From Acanthosepion esculentum (taxonomy: Eukaryota > Mollusca > Cephalopoda > Sepiida > Sepiidae), in the NCBI GenBank assembly GCA_964036315.1, contig CAXIWW010000817.1, positions 1,461,501-1,525,500 of the forward strand: DNA of 64,000 nt, written 5' to 3'. The stretch's first letter is position 1, and each line of letters opens with the position of its first letter. This document shows, piece by piece, positions 25,739 to 37,640 of the stretch. Under the pieces are notes generated by a model that was not told the DNA's origin, made no database searches, and was given only the letters and a program-made list of their open reading frames with translations. The position numbers and the translations under genes are program-made.

Positions 25739-28300
25739 AGTAGAGACCCCCCCCCAAAAAAAACACTATTAATTATAAAAATACATGTTTTTAAAAAACT
25801 TGCTAACAACACCAGTTGATTGCAAAAGTGCCAACAGCATCACAGCTGATAGCAAAAGTGCCAACAGCTGATAGCAAAAGTGCCAACAGCTGATAGCAAA
25901 AGTGCCAAAAGCTGTTAGCAAAAGTGCCAACAGCTGATAGCAAACGTGCCAACAGATGATAGCAAAAGTGCCAACAGCTTATAGCAAAATTGCCAACAGC
26001 TGATACCAAAAGTGCCAAAAGCTGATAGCAAAAGTGCCAACAGCTGATAGCAAAAGTGCCAACAGCTGATAGCAAAAGTGCCAACAGCACCACAGTGCCA
26101 ACTAGTCCTAGTTATGACTATAAACTACATCTGACAGCAAGGCTTCTGATCAGAAAGGGTCCCAGCTATGAGCAAATAGTGACCCCCCACTAAAAAAAAA
26201 ATATGAAAGTATAAAAATACATGTTTATATAAACACTTGCGAACAACACCAGTTGATAGCAAAAGTGCCAACAGCACCACAGCTCATAGCAAAAGTGCCA
26301 ACAGCTGATAGCAAAAGTGCCAACAGCTGATAGCAAAAGTGCCAACAGCTGATAGCAAAAGTGCCAACAGCTGATAGCAAAAGTGCCAACAGCACCACAG
26401 TGCCAACTAGTCCTAGGTATGACTATAAACTACATCTGACAACAAGGTTTCTAATCACAAAGGTTCCAGGCTATGAGTAAATACTGACCCCCCACTAAAA
26501 AAAAAAAACAATATGAAAGTATAAAAATACATGTTTATATAAAAACGTGCGAACAACACCAGTTGATAGCAAAAGTGCCAACAGCACCACAGCTGATAGC
26601 AAAAGTGCCAAAAGCTGATAGCAAATGTGCCAACAGCTGATAGCAAAAGTACCAACAGCTGATAGCAAACGTGCCAACAGCACCACAGTGCCAACTAGTC
26701 CTAGGTATGACTATAAACTACATCTGACAGCAAGGCTTCTGATCACAAAGGGTCCCAGCTATGAGCAAATAGTGCCCCCCACTAAAAAAAAAAACACAAT
26801 GAAAGTATAAAAATACATATTTATATAAAAACTTGCGAACAACACCAGTTGATAGCAAAAGTGCCAACAGCACATCAGCTGATAGAAAAAGTGCCAACAG
26901 CTGATAGCAAAAGTGCCAAAAGCTGATAGCAAAAGTGCCAACAGCTGATAGCAAAAGTGCCAACAGCACCACAGTGCCAACTAGTCCTCGGTATGACTAT
27001 AAACTACATCTGACAGCAAGGCTTCTTATCACAAAGGGTCCCAGCTATGAGCAAATAGTGACCCACCACTAAAAAAAAAACACTATGAAAGTATAAAAAT
27101 ACATGTTTATATAAATCTTGCAAAAAACACCAGTTGATTGCAAAAGTGCCAACAGCACCACGGCTGATAGCAAAAGTGCCAACAGCTGATAGCAAAAGTG
27201 CCAACAGCTGATAGCAAAAGTGCCAACAGCTGATAGCAAAAGTGCCAACAGCTGATAGCAAAAGTGCCAACAGCACCACAGTGCCAACTAGTCCTAGGTA
27301 TGACTATAAACTACATCTGACAACAAGGTTTCTGATCACAAAGGTTCCAGGCTATGAGCAAATACTGACCCCCCACTAAAAAAAAAACAATATGAAAGTA
27401 TAAAAATACATGTTTATATAAAAACTTGCGAGCAACAACAGTTGATAGCAAAAGTGCCAACAGCTGATAGCAAAAGTGCCAAAAGCTGATAGCAAAAGTG
27501 CCAACAGATGATAGCAAAAGTGCCAACAGATGATAACAAAAGTGCCAAAAGCTGATAGCAAATGTGCCAACAGCTGATAGCAAATGTGCCAACAGATGAT
27601 ACCAAAAGTGCCAACAGCTGATAGCAAAAGTGCCAACATCTGATAGCAAAAGTGCCAACAGCACCACCGTGCCAACTAGTCCTAGGTATGACTATAAACT
27701 ACATCTGACAGCAAGGCTTCTGATCACAAAGGGTCCCAGCTATGAGCAAATAGTGCCCCCCACTAAAAAAAAACACTATGAAAGTATAAAAATACATATT
27801 TATATAAAAACTTGCGAACAACTCCAGTTGATAGCAAAAGTGCCAACAGCACCTCAGCTGATAGCAAAAGTGCCAACAGCTGATAGCAAAAGTGCCAAAA
27901 GCTGATAGCAAAAGTGCCAACAGCTGATAGCAAAAGTGCCAACATCACCACAGTGCCAACTAGTCCTAGGTATGACTATAAACTACATCTGACAGCAAGG
28001 CTTCTTATAACAAAAAGGGTCCCAGCTATGAGCAAATACTGACCCCCCACTAAAAAAAGAACACTATGAATGTATAAAAATACATATTTATATAAAAACT
28101 TGCGAACAACACCAGCTGATAGCAAAAGTGCCAACAGCTGATAGCAAAAGTGCCAACAGATGATAACAAAAGTGCCAAAAGCTGATAGCAAATGTGCCAA
28201 CAGCTGATAGCTAATGTGCCAACAGATGATACCAAAAGTGCCAACAGCTGATAGCAAAAGTACCAACAGCTGATAGCAAACGTGCCAACAGCACCACATT
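25739..28300 (-). repeat. Higher-order repeat unit 5 (terminal, merging into divergent copies)
   Basis: This unit matches unit 3 at an offset of 6,130 bp from the anchor spacer to about 27,130, then at 6,152 bp (one extra 22-bp unit) to about 27,615. The match then breaks off and a different order of variants follows. It is the last clear member of the 3-kb family. The right limit given is approximate. Confidence 0.72.
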
Positions 28301-29127
28301 GCCAACTAGTCCTAGGTATGACTATAAACTACATCTGACAGCAAGGCTTCTGATCACAAAGAGTCCCAGCTATGAGCAAATAGTGACCCCCCAATAAAAA
28401 AAAACACTATGAATGTATAAAAATACATATTTATGTAAAAACTTGCGAACAACACCAGTTGATAGCAAAAGTGCCAACAGCACCACAGCTGATAGCAAAA
28501 GTGCCAACAGCTGATAGCAAAAGTGCCAACAGCTGATAGCAAAAGTGCAAACAGCTGATACAAAAAGTGCCAAAAGCTGATAGCAAAAGTGCCAACAGCT
28601 GTTAGCAAAAGTGCCAACAGATGATATCAAAAGTGCCAACAGCTGATAGCAAAAGTGCCAACAGCTGATAGCAAAAGTGCCAACAGCTGATAGCACATTG
28701 CCAACTAGTCTAAGGTATGACTCTAAACTACATCTGACAGCAAGGCTTCTGATCACAAAGTGTCCCAGCTATGAGCAAATAGTGACCCCCCTACTAAAGA
28801 AAAGACACTATGAATGTTATATTAATACATGTTTATATAAAAACTTGCGAACAACACCAGTTGATAGCAAAAGTGCCAAAAGCACCACAGCTGATAGCAA
28901 AAGTGCCAACAGCTGATAGCAAAGTGCCAACAGCTGATAGCAAAAGTGCCAACAGCTGATAGCACCACAGTGCCAACTAGTCATAGGTATGACTATATAC
29001 TACATCTGACAGCAAGGTTTCTGATCACAAAGGGTCCCAGCTATGAGCAAATAGTGACCAACCATTAAAAAAAAAACACTATGAAAGTAAAAAAATACAT
29101 GTTTATATAAAAACTTGCGAACAACAC

Positions 29128-29825
29128 CAGTTGATAGCAAAAGTGCCAACAGCACCACAGCTGATAGCAAAAGTGCCAACAGCTGATAGCAAAAGTGCCA
29201 ACAGCTGATAGCAAAAGTGCCAACAGCTGATACCAAAAGTGCCAAAAGCTGATAGCAAAAGTGCCAACAGCTGATAGCAAAAGTGCCAACAGATGATAAA
29301 AAAAGTGCCAACAGCTGATAGCAAAAGTGCCAACAGCTGATAGCAGAAGTGCCAACAGCTTATAGCAAAAGTGCCAACAGCTGATTGCAAAAGTGCCAAC
29401 AGCTGATAGCAAAAGTGCCAACAGCTGATAGCAAATGTGCCAAAAGCTGATAGCAAAAGTGCCAACAGCTGATACCAAAAGTGCCAACAGCTGATAGCAA
29501 AAGTGCCAACAGCTGATAGCAAAAGTGCCAACAGCTGATACGAAAGTGCCAACAGCTGATAGCAAAAGAGCCAACAGCTGATTGCAAAAGTGCCAACCGC
29601 TGATAGCAAAATGCCAACAGCTGATAGCAAAAGTGCCAACAGCTGATAGCAAAAGTGCCAACAGCTGATAGCAAAAGTGCCAACAGCTGATTGCAAAATA
29701 CCAACAGCTGATAGCAAAAGTGCCAACAGCTGATAGGAAAAGGGCCAACAGCTGATAACAAATATGCCAAAAGCTGATAGCAAAAGTTCCAACAGCTGAT
29801 AGCAAAAGTGCCAACAGCACCACAG
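29128..29825 (-). repeat. Longest uninterrupted run of 22-bp units (about 31 units)
   Basis: Roughly 700 bp run without any spacer, between the spacer core at about 29,115 and the next spacer at about 29,830. A few units are one or two bases short (GATACGAAAGTGCC, GCAAAATGCC), which shifts the frame but not the overall pattern. It yields the longest open frame of the satellite (272 codons, 29,065-29,883), which I regard as non-coding. Confidence 0.9.
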
Positions 29826-31410
29826 TGCCAACTAGTCCTAGGTATGAATATAAACTACATCTGACAGCAATGCTTCTGATCACAAAGGGTCACAGCTATG
29901 AGCAAAGAGTGACCCCCCACTAAAAAAGAAACACTATGAAATTATAACAATACATGTTTATATAAAAACTTGCGAACAACACCAGTTGATAGCAAAAGTG
30001 CCAACAGCAACACAGCTGATAGCAAAATTGCCAACAGCTGATACCAAAAGTGCCAAAAGTTGATAGCAAAAGTGCCAACAGCTGATAGCAAAAGTGCCAA
30101 CAGATGATAACAAAAGTGCCAACAGCTGATAGCAAAATTGCCAACAGCTGATAAGAAAAGTGCCAACAGCTGATAGCAAAAGTGCCAAAAGCTGATAGCA
30201 AAAGTGCCAACAGCTGATACCAAAGTGCCAACAGCTGATACCAAAGTGCCAACAGCTGATAGCAAAAGTGCCAACAGCTGATAGCAAAAGTGCAAACAGC
30301 TGATTGCAAAAGTGCCAAAAGCTGATAGCAAAAGTGCCAACAGCTGATAGCTAAAGTGCCAACAGCTGATAGCAAATGTGCAACAGCACCACAGTGCCAA
30401 CTAGTTCTAGTTATGACTATATTCTACATCTGACAGCAAGGCTTCTGATCACAAAGTGTCCCAGCTATGAGCAAATAGTGACCCCCCACTAAAAAAAACA
30501 CTATGAAAGTATATAAATACATATTTATATAAAAACTTGCGAACAACACCTGTTGATAGCAAAAGTGCCAAGAGCACCACAGCTGATAGCAAAAGTGCCA
30601 ACAGCTGATAGCAAATGTGCCAACAGCTCATACCAAAAGTGACAAAAGCTGATAGCAAAATGCCAACAGCTGATAGCAAAAGTGCCAACAGCTGATACCA
30701 AAAGTTCCAACAGCTGATAACAAAAGTGCCAAAAGCTGATAGCAAAAGTGCCAACAGCTGATAGCAAAAGTGCCAACAGCTGATACCAAAAGTGCCAACA
30801 GCTGATAGCAAAAGTGCCAACAGCACCACAGTTCCAACTAGTCCTAGGTATGACTATGAACTACATCTGACAGCAAGGCTTCTGATCACAAAGGGTCCCA
30901 GCTATGAGCAAATAGTGACCCACCACTAAAAAAAACACTATGAAAGTATAAAAATACATGTTTATATAAAAACTTGCGAACAACACCAGTTGATAGCAAA
31001 AGTGCCAACAGCACCACAGCTGATAGCAAAAGTGCCAACAGCTGATAGCAAAAGTGCCAACAGCTGATAGCAAAAGTGCCAACAGATGATACCAAAAGTG
31101 CCAACAGCTGATAGCAAAAGTGCCAACAGCTGATAGCAAATGTGCCAACAGCACCACAGTGCCAACTAGTCCTAGTTATGAATATAAACTACATCTGACA
31201 GCAAGGCTTCTGATCAGAAAGGGTCCCAGCTATGAGCAAATAGTGACCCCCGACTAAAAAAAAAATATGAAAGTATAAAAATACATGTTTATATAAACAC
31301 TTGCGAACAACACCAGTTGATAGAAAAAGTGCCAACAGCACCACAGCTAATAGCAAAAGTGCCAACAGCTGATAGCAAAAGTGCCAACAGCTGATAGCAA
31401 AAGTGCCAAC
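29810..31410 (-). repeat. Segmental duplicate block, copy 1 (offset 2,789-2,790 bp)
   Basis: This block matches 32,600-34,200 nearly exactly. The offset changes from 2,789 to 2,790 bp at a poly-A tract (eight A at about 30,490, nine A at about 33,280). The match stops at about 31,410, where copy 1 goes to a spacer and copy 2 continues with 22-bp units. Both copies share private variants such as CTAGTTCTAGTTATGAC, TATATTCTACATC, and two shortened units with GATACCAAAGTGCC. Confidence 0.85.
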
Positions 31411-31639
31411 AGCACCACAGTGCCAACTAGTCCTAGGTTTGACTATAGACTACTTCTGACAGCAAGGCTTCTGATCACAAAGGGTCACAGCTATGAGCAA
31501 ATAGTGACCCCCCACTAAAAAAAAACACTATGAATGTATAAAAATACATATTTATATAAAAACTTGCGAACAACACCAGTTGATAGCAAAAGTGCCAACA
31601 GCTGATAGCAAATGTGCCAACAGCACCACAGTGCCAACT

Positions 31640-32640
31640 AGTCCTAGGTATGATTATAATCTACATCTGACAGAAAGGCTTCTGATCACAAAGGGTCTCA
31701 GCTATGAGCAAATAGTGACCCCCCACTAAAAAAAACAATATGAAAGTATAAAAATACATTTTTATATAAAAACTTGCAACAACACCAGTTGATAGCAAAA
31801 GTGCAAATAGCACCACAGCTGATAGCAAAAGTGCCAACAGCTGATAGCAAAAGTGCCAACAGCTGATAGCAAAAGTGCCAACAGATGATAACAAAAGTGC
31901 CAAAAGCTGATAGCAAATGTGCCAACAGATGATAACAAAAGTGCCAAAAGCTGATAGCAAATGTGCCAACAGCTGATAGCTAATGTGCCAACAGATGATA
32001 CCAAAAGTGCCAACAGCTGATAGCAAAAGTGCCAACAGCTGATAGCAAAAGTGCCAACAGCACCACAGTGCCAACTAGTCCTAGTTATGACTATAAACTA
32101 CATCTGACAGCAAGGCTTCTGATCAGAAAGGGTCCCAGCTATGAGCAAATAGTGACCCCCGACTAAAAAAAAAATATGAAAGTATAAAAATACATGTTTA
32201 TATAAACACTTGCGAACAACACCAGTTGATAGAAAAAGTGCCAACAGCACCACAGCTAATAGCAAAAGTGCCAACAGCTGATAGCAAAAGTGCCAACAGC
32301 TGATAGCAAAAGTGCCAACAGCACCACAGAGCCAACTAGTCCTAGGTATGACTATAGACTACATCTGACAGCAAGGCTTCTGATCACAAAGGGTCACAGC
32401 TATGAGCAAATAGTGACCCCCCACTAAAAAAAAACACTATGAATGTATAAAAATACATATTTATATAAAAACTTGCGAACAACACCAGTTGATAGCAAAA
32501 GTGCAAACAGCACAACAGCTGATAGCAAAAGTGCCAACAGCTGATAGCAAAAGTGCCAAGAGCTGATAGCAAAAGTGCCAAGAGCTGATAGCAAAAGTGC
32601 CAACAGCACCACAGTGCCAACTAGTCCTAGGTATGAATAT
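31640..32640 (-). repeat. Segmental duplicate block, copy 1 (offset 4,056 bp)
   Basis: This block matches about 35,696-36,696 at a constant offset of 4,056 bp. Shared private variants include GACAGAAAGGC, GGGTCTCAGC, TACATTTTTATATAAAAAC and the spacer core with a missing base (CTTGCAACAACACC). A visible difference is GTGCAAATAGC against GTGCAAACAGC in the first unit after that core. Confidence 0.83.
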
Positions 32641-34200
32641 AAACTACATCTGACAGCAATGCTTCTGATCACAAAGAGTCACAGCTATGAGCAAAGAGTG
32701 ACCCCCCACTAAAAAAGAAACACTATGAAATTATAACAATACATGTTTATATAAAAACTTGCGAACAACACCAGTTGATAGCAAAAGTGCCAACAGCAAC
32801 ACAGCTGATAGCAAAATTGCCAACAGCTGATACCAAAAGTGCCAAAAGTTGATAGCAAAAGTGCCAACAGCTGATAGCAAAAGTGCCAACAGATGATAAC
32901 AAAAGTGCCAACAGCTGATAGCAAAATTGCCAACAGCTGATAAGAAAAGTGCCAACAGCTGATAGCAAAAGTGCCAAAAGCTGATAGCAAAAGTGCCAAC
33001 AGCTGATACCAAAGTGCCAACAGCTGATACCAAAGTGCCAACAGCTGATAGCAAAAGTGCCAACAGCTGATAGCAAAAGTGCAAACAGCTGATTGCAAAA
33101 GTGCCAAAAGCTGATAGCAAAAGTGCCAACAGCTGATAGCTAAAGTGCCAACAGCTGATAGCAAATGTGCAACAGCACCACAGTGCCAACTAGTTCTAGT
33201 TATGACTATATTCTACATCTGACAGCAAGGCTTCTGATCACAAAGTGTCCCAGCTATGAGCAAATAGTGACCCCCCACTAAAAAAAAACACTATGAAAGT
33301 ATATAAATACATATTTATATAAAAACTTGCGAACAACACCTGTTGATAGCAAAAGTGCCAAGAGCACCACAGCTGATAGCAAAAGTGCCAACAGCTGATA
33401 GCAAATGTGCCAACAGCTCATACCAAAAGTGACAAAAGCTGATAGCAAAATGCCAACAGCTGATAGCAAAAGTGCCAACAGCTGATACCAAAAGTGCCAA
33501 CAGCTGATAACAAAAGTGCCAAAAGCTGATAGCAAAAGTGCCAACAGCTGATAGCAAAAGTGCCAACAGCTGATACCAAAAGTGCCAACAGCTGATAGCA
33601 AAAGTGCCAACAGCACCACAGTTCCAACTAGTCCTAGGTATGACTATGAACTACATCTGACAGCAAGGCTTCTGATCACAAAGGGTCCCAGCTATGAGCA
33701 AATAGTGACCCACCACTAAAAAAAACACTATGAAAGTATAAAAATACATGTTTATATAAAAACTTGCGAACAACACCAGTTGATAGCAAAAGTGCCAACA
33801 GCACCACAGCTGATAGCAAAAGTGCCAACAGCTGATAGCAAAAGTGCCAACAGCTGATAGCAAAAGTGCCAACAGATGATACCAAAAGTGCCAACAGCTG
33901 ATAGCAAAAGTGCCAACAGCTGATAGCAAATGTGCCAACAGCACCACAGTGCCAACTAGTCCTAGTTATGAATATAAACTACATCTGACAGCAAGGCTTC
34001 TGATCAGAAAGGGTCCCAGCTATGAGCAAATAGTGACCCCCGACTAAAAAAAAAATATGAAAGTATAAAAATACATGTTTATATAAACACTTGCGAACAA
34101 CACCAGTTGATAGAAAAAGTGCCAACAGCACCACAGCTAATAGCAAAAGTGCCAACAGCTGATAGCAAAAGTGCCAACAGCTGATAGCAAAAGTGCCAAC
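32600..34200 (-). repeat. Segmental duplicate block, copy 2
   Basis: This is the partner of 29,810-31,410 with the same unit order and private variants. Few substitutions separate the copies; one is GTTCCAAC at about 30,705 against GTGCCAAC at about 33,495. Its right end overlaps the 808-bp tandem duplication that begins at about 33,392. Confidence 0.85.
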
Positions 34201-35007
34201 AGCTGATAGCAAATGTGCCAACAGCTCATACCAAAAGTGACAAAAGCTGATAGCAAAATGCCAACAGCTGATAGCAAAAGTGCCAACAGCTGATACCAAA
34301 AGTGCCAACAGCTGATAACAAAAGTGCCAAAAGCTGATAGCAAAAGTGCCAACAGCTGATAGCAAAAGTGCCAACAGCTGATACCAAAAGTGCCAACAGC
34401 TGATAGCAAAAGTGCCAACAGCACCACAGTTCCAACTAGTCCTAGGTATGACTATGAACTACATCTGACAGCAAGGCTTCTGATCACAAAGGGTCCCAGC
34501 TATGAGCAAATAGTGACCCACCACTAAAAAAAACACTATGAAAGTATAAAAATACATGTTTATATAAAAACTTGCGAACAACACCAGTTGATAGCAAAAG
34601 TGCCAACAGCACCACAGCTGATAGCAAAAGTGCCAACAGCTGATAGCAAAAGTGCCAACATCTGATAGCAAAAGTGCCAACAGATGATACCAAAAGTGCC
34701 AACAGCTGATAGCAAAAGTGCCAACAGCTGATAGCAAATGTGCCAACAGCACCACAGTGCCAACTAGTCCTAGTTATGAATATAAACTACATCTGACAGC
34801 AAGGCTTCTGATCAGAAAGGGTCCCAGCTATGAGCAAATAGTGACCCCCGACTAAAAAAAAAATATGAAAGTATAAAAATACATGTTTATATAAACACTT
34901 GCGAACAACACCAGTTGATAGAAAAAGTGCCAACAGCACCACAGCTAATAGCAAAAGTGCCAACAGCTGATAGCAAAAGTGCCAACAGCTGATAGCAAAA
35001 GTGCCAA
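33392..35007 (-). repeat. 808-bp tandem duplication inside satellite A
   Basis: Positions 33,392-34,199 are followed by a near-perfect second copy at 34,200-35,007. The marker series CAACAGCTCATACC, GTGACAAAAGC, GCAAAATGCC occurs at about 33,412, 34,220 and, in a shorter third copy, at about 35,218. Each copy includes three spacers. A visible difference is ACAGCTGATAG (about 33,852) against ACATCTGATAG (about 34,660). Confidence 0.83.
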
Positions 35008-35695
35008 CAGCACCACAGTGCCAACTAGTCCTAGGTTTGACTATAGACTACTTCTGACAGCAAGGCTTCTGATCACAAAGGGTCACAGCTATGAGCAAAT
35101 AGTGACCCCCCACTAAAAAAAAACACTATGAATGTATAAAAATACATATTTATATAAAAACTTGCGAACAACACCAGTTGATAGCAAAAGTGCCAACAGC
35201 TGATAGCAAATGTGCCAACAGCTCATACCAAAAGTGACAAAAGCTGATAGCAAAATGCCAACAGCTGATAGCAAAAGTGCCAACAGCTGATACCAAAATG
35301 CCAACAGCTGATAACAAAAGTGCCAAAAGCTGATAGCAAAAGTGCCAACAGCTGATAGCAAAAGTGCCAACAGCTGATACCAAAAGTGCCAACAGCTGAT
35401 AGCAAAAGTGCCAACAGCACCACAGTTCCAACTAGTCGTAGGTATGACTATGAACTACATCTGACAGCAAGGCTTCTGATCACAAAGGGTCCCAGCTATG
35501 AGCAAATAGTGACCCACCACTAAAAAAAACACTATGAAAGTATAAAAATACATGTTTATATAAAAACTTGCGAACAACACCAGTTGATAGCAAAAGTGCC
35601 AACAGCACCACAGCTGATAGCAAAAGTGCCAACAGCTGATAGCAAAAGTGCCAACAGCTGATAGCAAAAGTGCCAACAGCACCACAGTGCCAACT

Positions 35696-36696
35696 AGTCC
35701 TAGGTATGATTATAATCTACATCTGACAGAAAGGCTTCTGATCACAAAGGGTCTCAGCTATGAGCAAATAGTGACCCCCCACTAAAAAAAACAATATGAA
35801 AGTATAAAAATACATTTTTATATAAAAACTTGCAACAACACCAGTTGATAGCAAAAGTGCAAACAGCACCACAGCTGATAGCAAAAGTGCCAACAGCTGA
35901 TAGCAAAAGTGCCAACAGCTGATAGCAAAAGTGCCAACAGATGATAACAAAAGTGCCAAAAGCTGATAGCAAATGTGCCAACAGATGATAACAAAAGTGC
36001 CAAAAGCTGATAGCAAATGTGCCAACAGCTGATAGCTAATGTGCCAACAGATGATACCAAAAGTGCCAACAGCTGATAGCAAAAGTGCCAACAGCTGATA
36101 GCAAAAGTGCCAACAGCACCACAGTGCCAACTAGTCCTAGTTATGACTATAAACTACATCTGACAGCAAGGCTTCTGATCAGAAAGGGTCCCAGCTATGA
36201 GCAAATAGTGACCCCCGACTAAAAAAAAAATATGAAAGTATAAAAATACATGTTTATATAAACACTTGCGAACAACACCAGTTGATAGAAAAAGTGCCAA
36301 CAGCACCACAGCTAATAGCAAAAGTGCCAACAGCTGATAGCAAAAGTGCCAACAGCTGATAGCAAAAGTGCCAACAGCACCACAGAGCCAACTAGTCCTA
36401 GGTATGACTATAGACTACATCTGACAGCAAGGCTTCTGATCACAAAGGGTCACAGCTATGAGCAAATAGTGACCCCCCACTAAAAAAAAACACTATGAAT
36501 GTATAAAAATACATATTTATATAAAAACTTGCGAACAACACCAGTTGATAGCAAAAGTGCAAACAGCACAACAGCTGATAGCAAAAGTGCCAACAGCTGA
36601 TAGCAAAAGTGCCAAGAGCTGATAGCAAAAGTGCCAAGAGCTGATAGCAAAAGTGCCAACAGCTGATAGCAAAAGTGCCAACAGCTGATTACAAAA
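35696..36696 (-). repeat. Segmental duplicate block, copy 2 (offset 4,056 bp)
   Basis: This is the partner of 31,640-32,640. The two lie either side of the 2,790-bp and 808-bp duplications, so the reverse arm between about 29.8 and 36.7 kb grew by several overlapping duplication events. Confidence 0.83.
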
Positions 36697-37640
36697 GTGC
36701 CAACAGCACCACAGTGCCAACTAGTCCTAGGTATGACTATAAACTACATCTGACAGCAAGGTTTCTGATCACAAAGGTTCCAGGCTATGAGCAAATACTG
36801 ACCCCCCACTAAAAAAAACAATATGAAAGTATAAAAATACATGTTTATATAAAAACTTGCGAGCAACAACAGTTGAAAGCAAATGTGCCAACAGCACCAC
36901 AGCTGATAGCAAATGTGCCAACAGCTGATAGCAAAAGAGCCAACAGTTGATAGCAAAATTGCCAACAGCTGATAGCAAAAGTGCCAAAAGCTGATAGCAA
37001 AAGTGCCAACAGCTTATAGCAAAAGTGCCAACAGCTGATAGCCAAAGTGCCAACAGCTGATAGCAAAAGTCCCAACAGCTGATAGCAAATGTGCCAACAT
37101 CTGATAGCAAAAGTGCCAAAAGCACCACCGTGCCAACTAGTCCTAGGTATGACTATAAACTACATCTGACAGCTAGGCTTCTGACCACAAAGGGTCCCAG
37201 CTATGAGCAAATAGTGGCCCACACTAAAAAAAAACACTATGAATGTATTAAAATACATGTTTATATAAAAACTTGCGAACAGCCCCAGTTGATAGCAAAA
37301 GTGCCACAGCACAACAGCTGATAGCAAAAGTACCAACAGCTGATAGCAAATGTGCCAACAGCTGATAGCAAAAGTGCCAAAAGCTGATAGCAAAAGTGCC
37401 AACAGCTGATAGCAAAATTGCCAACAGCTGATAGCAAAAGTGCCAACAGCACCACAGTGCCAACTAGTCCTAGGTATGACTATAAACTACATCTGACAGC
37501 AAGGCTTCCTATCAGAAAGGGTCCCAGCTATGAGCAAATAGTGACCCCCCACTAAAAAAACACTATGAAAGTATAAAAATACATGTTTATATAAAAACTT
37601 GCGAACAACACCAGTTGATAGCAAAAGTGCCAAAAGCTGA

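Larger units (their letters stand above)
11491..37640 (-). repeat. Composite satellite A, reverse arm (about 74 spacer copies)
   Basis: This is the same satellite as 194-11,490 in opposite orientation, now reading GCAAAAGTGCCAAC and AGCTGATA. The spacer core GCGAACAACACCAG occurs about 74 times, with intervals from roughly 200 to 860 bp. Stretches of several kilobases repeat nearly exactly at offsets of about 2.7-3.0, 6.13, 2.79, 0.81 and 4.06 kb, so this arm is far more homogenised than the forward arm. Length differences between copies are mostly one 22-bp unit, or one base in the poly-A or poly-C tract. The arm ends abruptly at about 37,640 in AAAAGCTGA, where the 73-bp family begins. No gene is present. 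Confidence 0.95.

Noticed and set aside
29065..29883. 272-codon frame on the minus strand resembling a Cys/Leu-rich membrane protein
   Set aside because: It is the three-frame reading of about 31 copies of the 22-bp unit. Similar frames occur in all three registers along the satellite and end wherever a spacer intervenes.
1..37640. CRISPR-like alternation of short repeats and spacers
   Set aside because: The 22-bp units are contiguous and the 168-bp spacers are all the same sequence, so there are no unique spacers, no cas genes, and the context is eukaryotic satellite.
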